DNA from: Coprenecus sp964640305 | GTDB lineage: Bacteria; Bacteroidota; Bacteroidia; Bacteroidales; UBA932 | Length of the DNA: 64,000 bases | Direction of reading: 5' to 3' | Assembly: GCA_964640305.1 (NCBI GenBank) | Contig: CAZXFF010000004.1 | Coordinates: 3,566-67,565, forward strand | Shown here: piece by piece, positions 8,195-16,980 of the stretch | Layout: each line of letters begins with the position of its first letter | How positions within the stretch are numbered: position 1 is the stretch's first letter | Position numbers and translations under genes: made by a program | The notes under the pieces: model-generated | Database searches by the model: none | What the model was told of the DNA's origin: nothing | Seen by the model: only the letters and a program-made list of their open reading frames with translations

Positions 8195-8761
8195 TTATTT
8201 TATCTCTATTCTGATTTTGCCGCTTATCCCGAACGCCGCGGTCAGACATTGCTCTTTTTCAATCCTGACCGGTCCGGACAATTCTATGCCGACGAAGTCA
8301 CCTGTCCTTAAGGAACAGTAACCGGTAATCATCGCTATGGCAGAACTTAAGGTGGCCATGTCAGGCCCTTTCTCTATGCGGACCTTTTCATGTCCGTTGA
8401 CAGCAACGGTAAGCGGTCTTTTGCTGCTGATGTATTCCGGTATCCTGTCAGCCGGCAGCAGGTCATAAGGTATGACGGTGGTGTAGTCCATGGCATTCTC
8501 CATGCATGTCCTGTATATGGAGTCAGGAGATGCCGTTTCGCATTTGAGAAGTATTCCGCATGAGAATTCCCCTATATATCTGTGGGCGAACTGCTCCCTC
8601 ACTGCTTTGCCTGACCGTGCCGATCTGAAGCAGAAGAACGGCACTGCATTTACGGCAGTGACATAATCAGGAATATAATAATCAGTCAAGGCCCGGATCA
8701 TGGTAGAGTCGGGCCTGACGTAAAATGCTGTTCCATCAAGTGTACGGATCAGTATATTCAC
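8195..8761 (-). CDS. Degenerate fumarylacetoacetate-hydrolase-family protein, probably non-catalytic
   Basis: 188 residues. The middle (EQFAHRYIGEFSCGILLKC) and the end (CSLRTGDFVGIELSGPV, then GKIRIEIK) follow the order of FAH-family hydrolases, which read roughly EKFAHKYY-x-GIDFTARD and LKTGDLIFTGTPAGVG. The residues that bind the metal in active members (the ExE pair and the Asp after GID) are not present: the region corresponding to the ExE strand is missing or changed, and the Asp position is replaced. I infer a FAH fold without the usual active site. It overlaps the exonuclease gene by 4 bases and is the last gene of the dnaN operon. The role is unknown. Confidence 0.5.
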   Translation of the reverse strand: MNILIRTLDGTAFYVRPDSTMIRALTDYYIPDYVTAVNAVPFFCFRSARSGKAVREQFAHRYIGEFSCGILLKCETASPDSIYRTCMENAMDYTTVIPYDLLPADRIPEYISSKRPLTVAVNGHEKVRIEKGPDMATLSSAIAMITGYCSLRTGDFVGIELSGPVRIEKEQCLTAAFGISGKIRIEIK

Positions 8762-9522
8762 TTCATCGAAAGTTTGATTTCTGTCAGGACCTTTTTTGTG
8801 TCCAGCGTAAAATCCCCGTTCATCATCCAGGAGTAGTAGCTGGGTTCTTTGGCCAGCACTTCCGTGACAGGTCTTCCCTTATGCTTGCCGAAATTGAAAA
8901 CAGGGACATCCTTTTCGTTGAATGCAATCCTGCCGGCATAATCGGCGAATTTAGTCTTGGATGAAAATTCAGACAGGTATGTGATGTCGTTCTGAAGGCT
9001 GTCCTGGTATTTGTCCAGCTGGGCCATAAGGATTTCATATGTAGCCATTGTATCCGCCTCTGCAGAATGTGCGTTTTCCAGATCCTTGTGGCAATAGAAT
9101 TTGTAGGCAGCGGACAGTGTCCTTTGCTCCATTTTGTGGAAAATGTTCTGGACATCCACAAGTTTTCTTTTACGGAAGTCAAAGTTCACACCTGCCCTGA
9201 GGAATTCTTCGTACAGGAGAGGAATGTCGAACTTGGTGGAATTGTATCCGGCTATGTCGCATCCTTCCATCCATGAAGCGAGGGATTTGGCAATTTGCTT
9301 GAAGGTAGGGCAATCCTTGACATCTTCATTGCTGATTCCATGTATTCTCCTGGCTTCCTCAGAAATGGGGATGGTGGGGTTTATCCTTCTTGTCTTGACA
9401 TCTGTACTGCCGTCCGGCATTACTTTCACCATGGATATTTCGACAATCCTGTCAGAGGCGACGTTCAGTCCGGTACTCTCTATGTCGAAGAAAATGATGG
9501 GGTTCTTAAGGTTCAGCTGCAT
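8758..9522 (-). CDS. DnaQ-like 3'-5' exonuclease (DEDD family)
   Basis: 254 residues. The first exonuclease motif is FFDIESTGL with Asp13 and Glu15; YNSTKFDIPLL gives the second, and AHSAEADTMATYEIL the third (H and D). The C-terminal tail (about 190-254) with FNFGKHKGRPVTEV resembles the small domain found in several Bacteroidota exonucleases of this type. It may proofread or trim DNA ends. Placement directly behind dnaN (12-base gap) supports a role at the replication fork, which is inference. Confidence 0.85.
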   Translation of the reverse strand: MQLNLKNPIIFFDIESTGLNVASDRIVEISMVKVMPDGSTDVKTRRINPTIPISEEARRIHGISNEDVKDCPTFKQIAKSLASWMEGCDIAGYNSTKFDIPLLYEEFLRAGVNFDFRKRKLVDVQNIFHKMEQRTLSAAYKFYCHKDLENAHSAEADTMATYEILMAQLDKYQDSLQNDITYLSEFSSKTKFADYAGRIAFNEKDVPVFNFGKHKGRPVTEVLAKEPSYYSWMMNGDFTLDTKKVLTEIKLSMK

Positions 9523-9534
9523 CGGTTCCGGGGA

Positions 9535-10659
9535 TTAGTTTGCAATTCTTATTGGCATCAGGATGGCGCAGATGTTCTCGTCCTGACTGTCTTCTTCTGC
9601 TGCAACGATCAGGGCTGATCTGGTAGGATCGGCAAGTTCGATGCATAATTCCTCATACGGCATGTTGGTGAGCAGTTCTATGAGGAAAACAGACTTGAAA
9701 CCGATATCCATTCCTGCACCGTCGTACTGGCAGGGAATAGTTTCGTGGGCGGAAATCGAGAAACTGGTATCCTGTGCTGAAATCATCAGGGAGTTGAATG
9801 ACAGTGAGAACTTTATGCTTGATGAGGCAGGGTTCGAGCATACGGAAACCCTCTTTGCTGCGTTAAGAAGCATTGACCTGTTGATAATCAGTTTGTTCGG
9901 GTTATTCTTGGGTATTACTGTACGGTATGCAGGATATGTCCCGTCTACAAGTCTTCCGATAAGCATGCAATTTCCGAAACTGAAGTGTGCATTTTTCCCG
10001 TCGAACGACAGGGAAAGGTCTCCGTCGGCTTTTGCAAGCATGGATTTGAGGACGGATGCCGGTTTCTTGGGCAGAATGAAAGAGGATTTTTCCCCAGCAC
10101 GGATGTCATTCCTTGTAAAGCATACCAGTTTGTGGGAGTCGGATGCTACAAGGCTGAGTGAGTCTTGTGACAGATCGAACAGTATTCCGTTCATTACTGG
10201 GCGTAGAGGCTCGTCTGCAGTCGCATAAAGGGTGTATCCAATACCGTCTGACAGAACTTCCACCGGGATGGTGACATTTATTCCGGAATCTGCCAGTTCT
10301 GGCATTGACGGGTAAAGTTCAGCCGAGAAGAAGGGGATTTTCTGAACACCTGATGACCAGCTGATTTCAAGCGTGCTGTTGTCTTCCAGTGTTTTGAGTT
10401 CGATGGGGATTTCAGGGAACTCCTTCAGGGAGTCTGTAAGGATCTTGGCAGGAACCGCTATGGAACCTTCTTCCCTGGTCTCATCTACCGTAATGGAAGT
10501 CTTCAGTATGGTCTCCGAATCGGAAGCCGTGATTTCCAGAGTGTTGCCTCTTAGTTCAAAAAGGAAATTGTCAAGGATGGGGGTCGTTGTCTTGGTGATT
10601 ACCCTCAGCCCGGAAAGCATTCCGTGCAATAAATCTGTGCTTGAAACGATAAAATTCAT
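9535..10659 (-). CDS. dnaN: DNA polymerase III sliding clamp (beta subunit)
   Basis: Ring-shaped processivity factor of DNA replication. The 374-residue length and three repeated clamp domains fit the family; the start MNFIVSSTDLLHGM, the segment VASDSHKLVCF and the C-terminal AILMPIRI (M-P-x-R region) are typical. It is the first gene of a leftward operon with the exonuclease and FAH-like genes. A TATATTTG box lies at 10702-10709, and a 10-N scaffold join sits in the leader at 10675-10684. Confidence 0.96.
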   Translation of the reverse strand: MNFIVSSTDLLHGMLSGLRVITKTTTPILDNFLFELRGNTLEITASDSETILKTSITVDETREEGSIAVPAKILTDSLKEFPEIPIELKTLEDNSTLEISWSSGVQKIPFFSAELYPSMPELADSGINVTIPVEVLSDGIGYTLYATADEPLRPVMNGILFDLSQDSLSLVASDSHKLVCFTRNDIRAGEKSSFILPKKPASVLKSMLAKADGDLSLSFDGKNAHFSFGNCMLIGRLVDGTYPAYRTVIPKNNPNKLIINRSMLLNAAKRVSVCSNPASSSIKFSLSFNSLMISAQDTSFSISAHETIPCQYDGAGMDIGFKSVFLIELLTNMPYEELCIELADPTRSALIVAAEEDSQDENICAILMPIRIAN

Positions 10660-10674
10660 ATACTGTCAAATATC

Positions 10675-10684
10675 NNNNNNNNNN
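10675..10684. other. Assembly gap (10 N)
   Basis: Placeholder of ten N between the dnaN start codon and its promoter box. It is intergenic, so no reading frame is affected; the true leader length is unknown. Confidence 0.98.
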
Positions 10685-10701
10685 ATAAACCAATACAGAT
10701 A

Positions 10702-10709
10702 CAAATATA
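10702..10709 (-). promoter_or_regulatory. -7 box TATATTTG of dnaN
   Basis: Minus-strand TAnnTTTG match. The surrounding 20 bases (GATACAAATATAGTGAAAAT on the plus strand) recur almost unchanged in front of the RRM gene at 36.6 kb, which suggests similar promoter strength or control. Confidence 0.6.
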
Positions 10710-10772
10710 GTGAAAATAATTTCTTGGCATATATTTTGAGTTAAAGAGCAATGGTTAAAATTTCATTTTGTT

Positions 10773-12191
10773 ATGAAGAGAACGTTGTTGATAATACTTG
10801 CCGCAGCAGTAGTAGGCGGCACTGCAGGGTTCCTGGCCTCAGGAGTAGACAGGAACATGAATTCAGGAACATATGTGTATCAGGACAATATGCCGGCTGT
10901 CCGCAATGTGAGCATTTCAGGGGAATACCCGGATTTTACATATGCCGCGGAAACATCTGTAAAGGCAGTCGTATATGTAAAGGTAGTTAAGAAGACAGAG
11001 ACTCCCCCGTCCATTTTCGATTACTTTTTCGGGTTCGGAGGATCCATCCCAAGGGAACAGGTGGGTACCGGATCAGGAGTCATCATTTCCGAGGACGGAT
11101 ATATAGTGACCAACAACCATGTGGTAGCAGGAGCCTCTGAAGTGGAGGTTACCATCGGTGACAGCAAGACATTCAAGGCAGATATAGTGGGTACTGATCC
11201 TGCGACCGATGTTGCATTGCTTAAAGTGGACGCAAAGGGTCTTCCCACCATTCCTATCGGAAATTCCGACAATCTCCGTCTCGGTGAATGGGTGCTTGCA
11301 ATCGGTAGCCCCTATGGTCTTACTTCTACAATTACAGCAGGTATAGTAAGTGCAAAAGGACGTTCCATGCCCAGTTATGACAGGGAATTCAAGATTGAAT
11401 CCTTTATCCAGACGGATGCTGCCGTCAATCCGGGCAACAGTGGCGGAGCTTTGGTGAACATCAAGGGTGAACTTGTCGGTATCAATACTGCAATTATTTC
11501 ACAGACAGGATCATACGCAGGATATTCCTTTGCTATTCCCATCAATATGGTAAGGAAGATAACTGAGGACTTCAAGGAATTCGGAACTGTGCAGAGAGCA
11601 GTGCTCGGTATATCGATGCAGGATAATTCCGAAGATTTGAAAGAAAAAATGAAACTTTCTACTTCCGAAGGCGTATATATAGCTGAGGTGACCAAAGGAG
11701 GAGCCGCTGAAGCTGCCGGTATCAAGTCAGGTGACATATTGCTGTCAATTGACGGGACGAAAGTTTCGAAAGCCACTGCAGTCCAGGAAGCAATCAGCCA
11801 GTACAGTCCTGGCGACAAGGTGGAACTGGAAGTCAACAGAGATGGCAAGGTGCTGAAAGTCAAGGCAACTCTTATAGGCAGGGAAACCCAGGAGATGAAT
11901 GCTTACAATCAGCAGGGCAATGTCAACCTTTTCGGTGCCCAGCTGGTTCCGGCACCGAAGCAGGAGCTTGAGAAACTCGGAATAAAGGCTGGCGTGAAGA
12001 TCGCCAAGCTGGATAAAGGCAAGATGAAGGATGCAGGTATAAGGGAAGGATTTATAATTACCTATATAAACAATACTCCAGTCTCATCTCCCCAGGCAGT
12101 TGCAGCCGAGGTCAAGAAAGCCAAACGCTCTCTTCTGGTCGAAGGTTTCTATCCGGATGGTAACCTCTACTATTACGGAATAGGTTTGTAA
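10773..12191 (+). CDS. htrA: Periplasmic serine protease/chaperone of the Do (DegP/HtrA) family
   Basis: 472 residues. An N-terminal signal segment (4-22) leads to a trypsin-like domain with triad His116 (VTNNHVV), Asp146 (TDVALL) and Ser223 (GNSGGAL). Two PDZ domains follow (about 270-365 and 385-470), the second more divergent. The protein degrades or holds misfolded envelope proteins. rpoD begins 9 bases after the stop, an arrangement that could link the protease to housekeeping transcription. Confidence 0.95.
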   Translation: MKRTLLIILAAAVVGGTAGFLASGVDRNMNSGTYVYQDNMPAVRNVSISGEYPDFTYAAETSVKAVVYVKVVKKTETPPSIFDYFFGFGGSIPREQVGTGSGVIISEDGYIVTNNHVVAGASEVEVTIGDSKTFKADIVGTDPATDVALLKVDAKGLPTIPIGNSDNLRLGEWVLAIGSPYGLTSTITAGIVSAKGRSMPSYDREFKIESFIQTDAAVNPGNSGGALVNIKGELVGINTAIISQTGSYAGYSFAIPINMVRKITEDFKEFGTVQRAVLGISMQDNSEDLKEKMKLSTSEGVYIAEVTKGGAAEAAGIKSGDILLSIDGTKVSKATAVQEAISQYSPGDKVELEVNRDGKVLKVKATLIGRETQEMNAYNQQGNVNLFGAQLVPAPKQELEKLGIKAGVKIAKLDKGKMKDAGIREGFIITYINNTPVSSPQAVAAEVKKAKRSLLVEGFYPDGNLYYYGIGL

Positions 12192-12200
12192 CAGATAAAG

Positions 12201-13061
12201 ATGAGACAATTAAAAATTACCAAATCCATTACCAACAGAGAAAGCGCCTCCCTCGACAAATATCTCCAGGAGATAGGGAGGGAGGAGCTTATCAGTGTTG
12301 AAGAAGAAGTAGAATTGGCGCAGAGAATCCGGAAAGGCGACCAGGCCGCACTGGAGAAACTCACCCGCGCCAATCTCCGTTTTGTGGTGTCTGTGGCAAA
12401 ACAGTACCAGAATCAGGGTCTCAGCCTTCCGGACCTTATAAATGAAGGGAACCTGGGGCTGATCAAGGCAGCGGAAAAATTCGATGAGACCAGAGGATTC
12501 AAATTCATTTCCTATGCTGTATGGTGGATACGCCAGTCTATCCTTCAGGCTTTGGCAGAACAGTCCAGAATAGTACGCCTTCCTCTGAACCAGGTCGGAT
12601 CCCTGAACAAGATCAACAAGGCGTTCCAGAAATTCGAGCAGGACAACGAGAGGATGCCTTCATCCGAAGAACTGGCTGATATCCTCAATATCCAGAAAGA
12701 AAAGATAGCTGATACATTGAGGGTTTCAGGTCGTCATGTATCTGTGGATGCTCCGTTTGTAGACGGTGAGGACAACAGTCTTCTGGATGTACTTGTAAAC
12801 AACGACTCCCCGAATGCCGACAGGGGTCTTGTGAACGAGTCATTGAACAAGGAAATAGAAAGGGCCCTTTCTACCCTTACCGAGAGGGAAAGGGATATCG
12901 TCAAGGACTTTTTCGGAATAGGTACACAGGAAATGACGCTTGAGGAAATCGGAGAGAAATTCGGTCTGACCAGGGAACGGGTCCGCCAGATAAAGGAAAA
13001 GGCAATCCGCAGGCTCAGGCACAGCAACAGAAGCAAACTCCTCAAGAGTTATCTCGGATAG
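12201..13061 (+). CDS. rpoD: Primary sigma factor RpoD/SigA (short Bacteroidota form)
   Basis: 286 residues, much shorter than the proteobacterial form because region 1.1 and the non-conserved insert are absent. Region 1.2 is ASLDKYLQEIGREELIS; region 2 includes LPDLINEGNLGLIKAAEKFD and FKFISYAVWWIRQSI; region 4.2 has LEEIGEKFGLTRERVRQIKEKAIRRLR, the -33 reading helix-turn-helix. Starts 9 bases after htrA. It is the factor expected to read the TAnnTTTG promoters found across this window. Confidence 0.97.
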   Translation: MRQLKITKSITNRESASLDKYLQEIGREELISVEEEVELAQRIRKGDQAALEKLTRANLRFVVSVAKQYQNQGLSLPDLINEGNLGLIKAAEKFDETRGFKFISYAVWWIRQSILQALAEQSRIVRLPLNQVGSLNKINKAFQKFEQDNERMPSSEELADILNIQKEKIADTLRVSGRHVSVDAPFVDGEDNSLLDVLVNNDSPNADRGLVNESLNKEIERALSTLTERERDIVKDFFGIGTQEMTLEEIGEKFGLTRERVRQIKEKAIRRLRHSNRSKLLKSYLG

Positions 13062-13090
13062 AATATGACAACCATTAACCAGCAATAATC

Positions 13091-15190
13091 ATGAAGAAAA
13101 CCCTATTAGCAGCAACATTGGCTACAACAGCAATTATGGCAGCAGTATCATGTCAGAGGAATCCTCTTCTGGAGGAATGGAACACCCCGTTCGGCATTGC
13201 ACCTTTTTCTGAAATAAAGGTTGAACATTATAAGCCTGCAGTACTTAAGGCAATAGAAGAGCACAACAAGGAAATCCAGGCAATCATCAATAACCCTGAA
13301 GCGCCTACATTCGAGAACACGATTGTGGCTCTGGATAACGCTGGATCCCTTTTCGAAAGGATTTATTCCGTATTCGGAAACGAGACATCCATCAATTCCA
13401 CTCCGGAAGTGATGGCTGTGGAAACTGAACTTACCCCTATCGTTTCAGCCCACTTCAATGAAATCTCGATGAACGAGAAACTTTTCGAAAGGGTAAAGGC
13501 TGTATATGACAACAGGGAATCCCTTAATCTTGAACCTGACCAGATGCGTCTTCTTACCGAGACATTCAAGGATTACGAACGTTCAGGTGCTACCCTGCCT
13601 GCAGACAAGAAGGAAGAACTCAAGGCAATCAATGCCAGAATGTCCGAGCTTGAACTGCTTTTCGGCCAGAATGCCCTGAAGGAAACCGCTGACTTCACCC
13701 TTGTAGTGGAAAACGAAAAGGATCTTGCAGGCCTTTCGAAAATGCAGATCGATGCAGCAGCTGCCCGTGCCGAGGAGAAAGGAATGGGCGGATGGTGGGT
13801 ATTCGGCCTTGATAATGCAAGTGTAATGCCTTTCCTGCAGTTTGCGGACAACAGGGATCTCAGGACCAAGATGATGAACGGTTATCTGATGAGGGGTAAC
13901 AATGACAACGAGAACGACAACAAGGCTATCGTTGTGGAACTTGTCAACCTCCGCAACAGGAAGGCCCACATTATGGGATATGATAATCTGGCCCAGTTTG
14001 TACTGGAAGACAGGATGGCCAAAACACCCGAGGCAGTATATAACCTGCTTGACAACCTTTGGACTCCTGCACTCAATGCAGCCAGAAAGGAACTTGCAGA
14101 CATGAAGCCGATAGCAGAGGCGCAGGGTGTGACGGATGAACTTACGGCTGCTGACTGGAGATATTATTTCGAAAAGGCAAAAGCGGAGAAATTCAATCTC
14201 TCAGAAGATGAAATCCGCCCGTATTTCCAGTTCGAGAATGTCCGTGACGGTATATTCTATGTGGCTAACCGCCTTTACGGCATAACCTTCACTCCTCTCA
14301 ACAATGTCCCTGTTCCCCATCCCGAAGCAGAAGCCTTCGAGTGCAAGGATGCTGACGGAACACATCTCGGAATCCTCTTCATGGATATGTTTGCCCGTCC
14401 GGGTCTCAAGAGAAGCGGAGCATGGTGTGGTGGCTACCGCGAACAGTTCTATGAGAATGGAGAAAGGGTTGCTCCTATTGTAACCATTGTAGGAAACTTT
14501 ACCCGTGGAACAGCAGGCGAGCCTTCTCTCCTCAGTCCTGATGAGACGGAAACGTTCTTCCATGAATTCGGACATGCCCTACAGTCACTCCTGCAGGATG
14601 TAAGATACAAGGGTGTTGCTTCCATGACCAGGGATTTCGTGGAACTTCCTTCACAGATAAACGAACATTGGGCATTTGAGCCTGAGGTTCTTAAAGTATA
14701 CGCGAAACACTATAAGACAGGTGAAGCAATACCGGACGAACTTATAGAGAAACTTGACAAATCCGGCAAGTACGGACAGGGCTTCGCTACTACAGAATAT
14801 CTTGCAGCATCCCTGCTCGATATGGAATACCATATCATGAACGAGATTCCAGCGGATCTCGACGTGAACAAGTTCGAAGAAAAGGTATTCGGTGAAAGAG
14901 GTCTTCTGAAGCAGATTCCTCCCCGTTACCGCAGTACATATTTCCTCCATGTATTCTCAGGCGGATATATTGTAGGGTACTATGGATATATCTGGGCAGA
15001 GGTCCTGGATGCCGATGCATACCAGGCATTCAAGGAAACCGGAGACATATTCAACCAGGAAGTGGCCCGCAAGTTCAGGTATGAGATCCTGGCAAGAGGT
15101 GGAGAAGATGAGGCGATGACTCTCTACAAGAACTTCAGGGGACATGAGCCCGGTATCGACGCTTTGCTTGAAAACAGAGGACTTAAATAG
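13091..15190 (+). CDS. M3-family zinc metallopeptidase (Dcp/OpdA-like) lipoprotein
   Basis: 699 residues with a lipoprotein signal (AAVSC, Cys21) so probably periplasmic and membrane-anchored. The zinc site is HEFGH at 491-495, within FFHEFGHALQSLL, and the C-terminal half includes QIPPRYRSTYFLHVFSGGYIVGYYGYIWAEV, characteristic of peptidyl-dipeptidase Dcp. Members remove dipeptides from the C-terminus of short peptides or degrade oligopeptides. It follows rpoD by 29 bases and precedes argS by 3, consistent with one transcript. Confidence 0.92.
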   Translation: MKKTLLAATLATTAIMAAVSCQRNPLLEEWNTPFGIAPFSEIKVEHYKPAVLKAIEEHNKEIQAIINNPEAPTFENTIVALDNAGSLFERIYSVFGNETSINSTPEVMAVETELTPIVSAHFNEISMNEKLFERVKAVYDNRESLNLEPDQMRLLTETFKDYERSGATLPADKKEELKAINARMSELELLFGQNALKETADFTLVVENEKDLAGLSKMQIDAAAARAEEKGMGGWWVFGLDNASVMPFLQFADNRDLRTKMMNGYLMRGNNDNENDNKAIVVELVNLRNRKAHIMGYDNLAQFVLEDRMAKTPEAVYNLLDNLWTPALNAARKELADMKPIAEAQGVTDELTAADWRYYFEKAKAEKFNLSEDEIRPYFQFENVRDGIFYVANRLYGITFTPLNNVPVPHPEAEAFECKDADGTHLGILFMDMFARPGLKRSGAWCGGYREQFYENGERVAPIVTIVGNFTRGTAGEPSLLSPDETETFFHEFGHALQSLLQDVRYKGVASMTRDFVELPSQINEHWAFEPEVLKVYAKHYKTGEAIPDELIEKLDKSGKYGQGFATTEYLAASLLDMEYHIMNEIPADLDVNKFEEKVFGERGLLKQIPPRYRSTYFLHVFSGGYIVGYYGYIWAEVLDADAYQAFKETGDIFNQEVARKFRYEILARGGEDEAMTLYKNFRGHEPGIDALLENRGLK

Positions 15191-15193
15191 AGT

Positions 15194-16975
15194 ATGAATC
15201 AGGAAACATTTATTCAAAATAAGGTTAAATCAGCAACAGAAGCCCTGTATGGGGCTTCTGCCGCTAATTTACAGATACAGATACAGGCAACACGCAAGGA
15301 ATTCGATGGGGATGTCACGGCTGTGATGTTCCCGCTCCTCAAAGTCAGCCGCAAATCCCCAGAAGCGACAGGGGAGGAAGTGGGGAAATATCTTCTGGAA
15401 AATGTACCGGAGGTAAGTGCCTATAATGTAGTAAAGGGATTTCTCAACATAACCCTCTCTCCTGAGTACTGGGAAAATGTCTTCAGGGAAATCGTATCTG
15501 ATCCGTCATTCGGCACCCTTCCTCCCACAGGCAGAACGGTCATGGTGGAGTTTTCTTCCCCTAATACGAACAAGCCTCTCCATCTCGGCCATATACGCAA
15601 CATCCTGTTGGGATGGTCGGTATCCCGCCTCCTTCAGGAATGCGGTAATAGGGTTCTCAAAGTAAACCTGGTGAATGACAGAGGAATACATATCTGCAAA
15701 TCGATGGTTGCGTGGCTGAGGAAAGGCAATGGGGTGACACCGGCTTCAGCTGGGAAGAAGGGAGACCACTTGGTAGGTGATTTCTACGTCCTTTACAATG
15801 ATATCTACAAGGAAGAGGTGGCGTCCCTCCAGGCGCAGGGAATGTCCAGGGAGGATGCAGAAAAGAATGCACCAATCCTGAAAGAGGCCCAGCAGATGCT
15901 CGTGAAGTGGGAGCAGGGCGACAAGGAAGTTGTGGACCTGTGGAAGACTATGAATTCATGGGTTTACGAGGGCTTCGACAAGACCTATGATGCGCTGGGG
16001 ATAACTTTCGACAAGACGTATTATGAATCACAGACCTATCTGCTCGGTAAATCCCTGGTGGAGGAAGGTCTGGCAAAAGGTGTATTCGAAAAGGTAGAGG
16101 ACGGATCCGTATGGTGTGATCTTACTGCCGACGGTCTGGACCGCAAACTGCTTCTCCGCAGTGACGGCACTTCCGTATATATGACCCAGGATCTCGGTAC
16201 GGCCAACCAGCGTTTCAGCGAATTCAGCCTTGATGAGCATGTATATGTGGTAGGAAATGAACAGAATTACCATTTCCAGGTGCTTAAGCTGGTTCTCAAG
16301 AAACTGGGCTTTGCATGGTCTGACAATATATACCATCTCTCCTACGGTATGGTTGAGCTGCCGGAAGGCAAGATGAAGTCGAGAGAGGGGACAGTTGTGG
16401 ATGCCGATGACCTTATCCTGAAAATGTACAATACCGCTAAAGAAACATCCCTGGAACTCGGCAAACTGGCAGATATGTGCGACGAAGAAAAGGATGAGCT
16501 TTTCCGTATTCTGAGCCTCGGAGCCCTTAAGTACTTTATCATCAAGGTCGATCCTAAGAAAACGATGCTTTTCGATCCTAAGGAATCTATTGATTTCAAC
16601 GGAAATACCGGACCTTTCATACAGTATACCCATGCACGTATCCGCTCCATACTCCGCAGGGCTTCCGAAGCCGGATTCAGTCCAGCGATAGAAAAGGGAG
16701 TACGTCTGAATGCCAAGGAGACGGATATAATCAAGCTGATGAACCAGTATCCTGCAAAGGTAGCGGAAGCAGGAGCAGCCTATTCTCCCGCGATGATAGC
16801 CAATTATGCCTACGATCTGGCAAAGGAATTCAACCAGTATTATCACGATACACCGATACTGAAGGAATCCGATGCAGCGGTCAGGGATGCACGTCTGGTA
16901 CTTATAGGTACAATAGCATCCGTCCTTACAAAAGCTATGGATATTCTGGGAATACGCCTTCCTGAAAGAATGTAG
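15194..16975 (+). CDS. argS: Arginyl-tRNA synthetase
   Basis: 593 residues, class I synthetase charging tRNA-Arg. The HIGH motif appears as HLGHIRN after SSPNTNKPL, the KMSKS loop as KMKSREG, and the C-terminal anticodon-binding helix bundle has IQYTHARIRSILRR. The N-terminal additional domain is present (about 1-110). Normal length. Directly follows the M3 peptidase gene and is 5 bases from the YgiQ gene. Confidence 0.96.
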   Translation: MNQETFIQNKVKSATEALYGASAANLQIQIQATRKEFDGDVTAVMFPLLKVSRKSPEATGEEVGKYLLENVPEVSAYNVVKGFLNITLSPEYWENVFREIVSDPSFGTLPPTGRTVMVEFSSPNTNKPLHLGHIRNILLGWSVSRLLQECGNRVLKVNLVNDRGIHICKSMVAWLRKGNGVTPASAGKKGDHLVGDFYVLYNDIYKEEVASLQAQGMSREDAEKNAPILKEAQQMLVKWEQGDKEVVDLWKTMNSWVYEGFDKTYDALGITFDKTYYESQTYLLGKSLVEEGLAKGVFEKVEDGSVWCDLTADGLDRKLLLRSDGTSVYMTQDLGTANQRFSEFSLDEHVYVVGNEQNYHFQVLKLVLKKLGFAWSDNIYHLSYGMVELPEGKMKSREGTVVDADDLILKMYNTAKETSLELGKLADMCDEEKDELFRILSLGALKYFIIKVDPKKTMLFDPKESIDFNGNTGPFIQYTHARIRSILRRASEAGFSPAIEKGVRLNAKETDIIKLMNQYPAKVAEAGAAYSPAMIANYAYDLAKEFNQYYHDTPILKESDAAVRDARLVLIGTIASVLTKAMDILGIRLPERM

Positions 16976-16980
16976 CAGGG

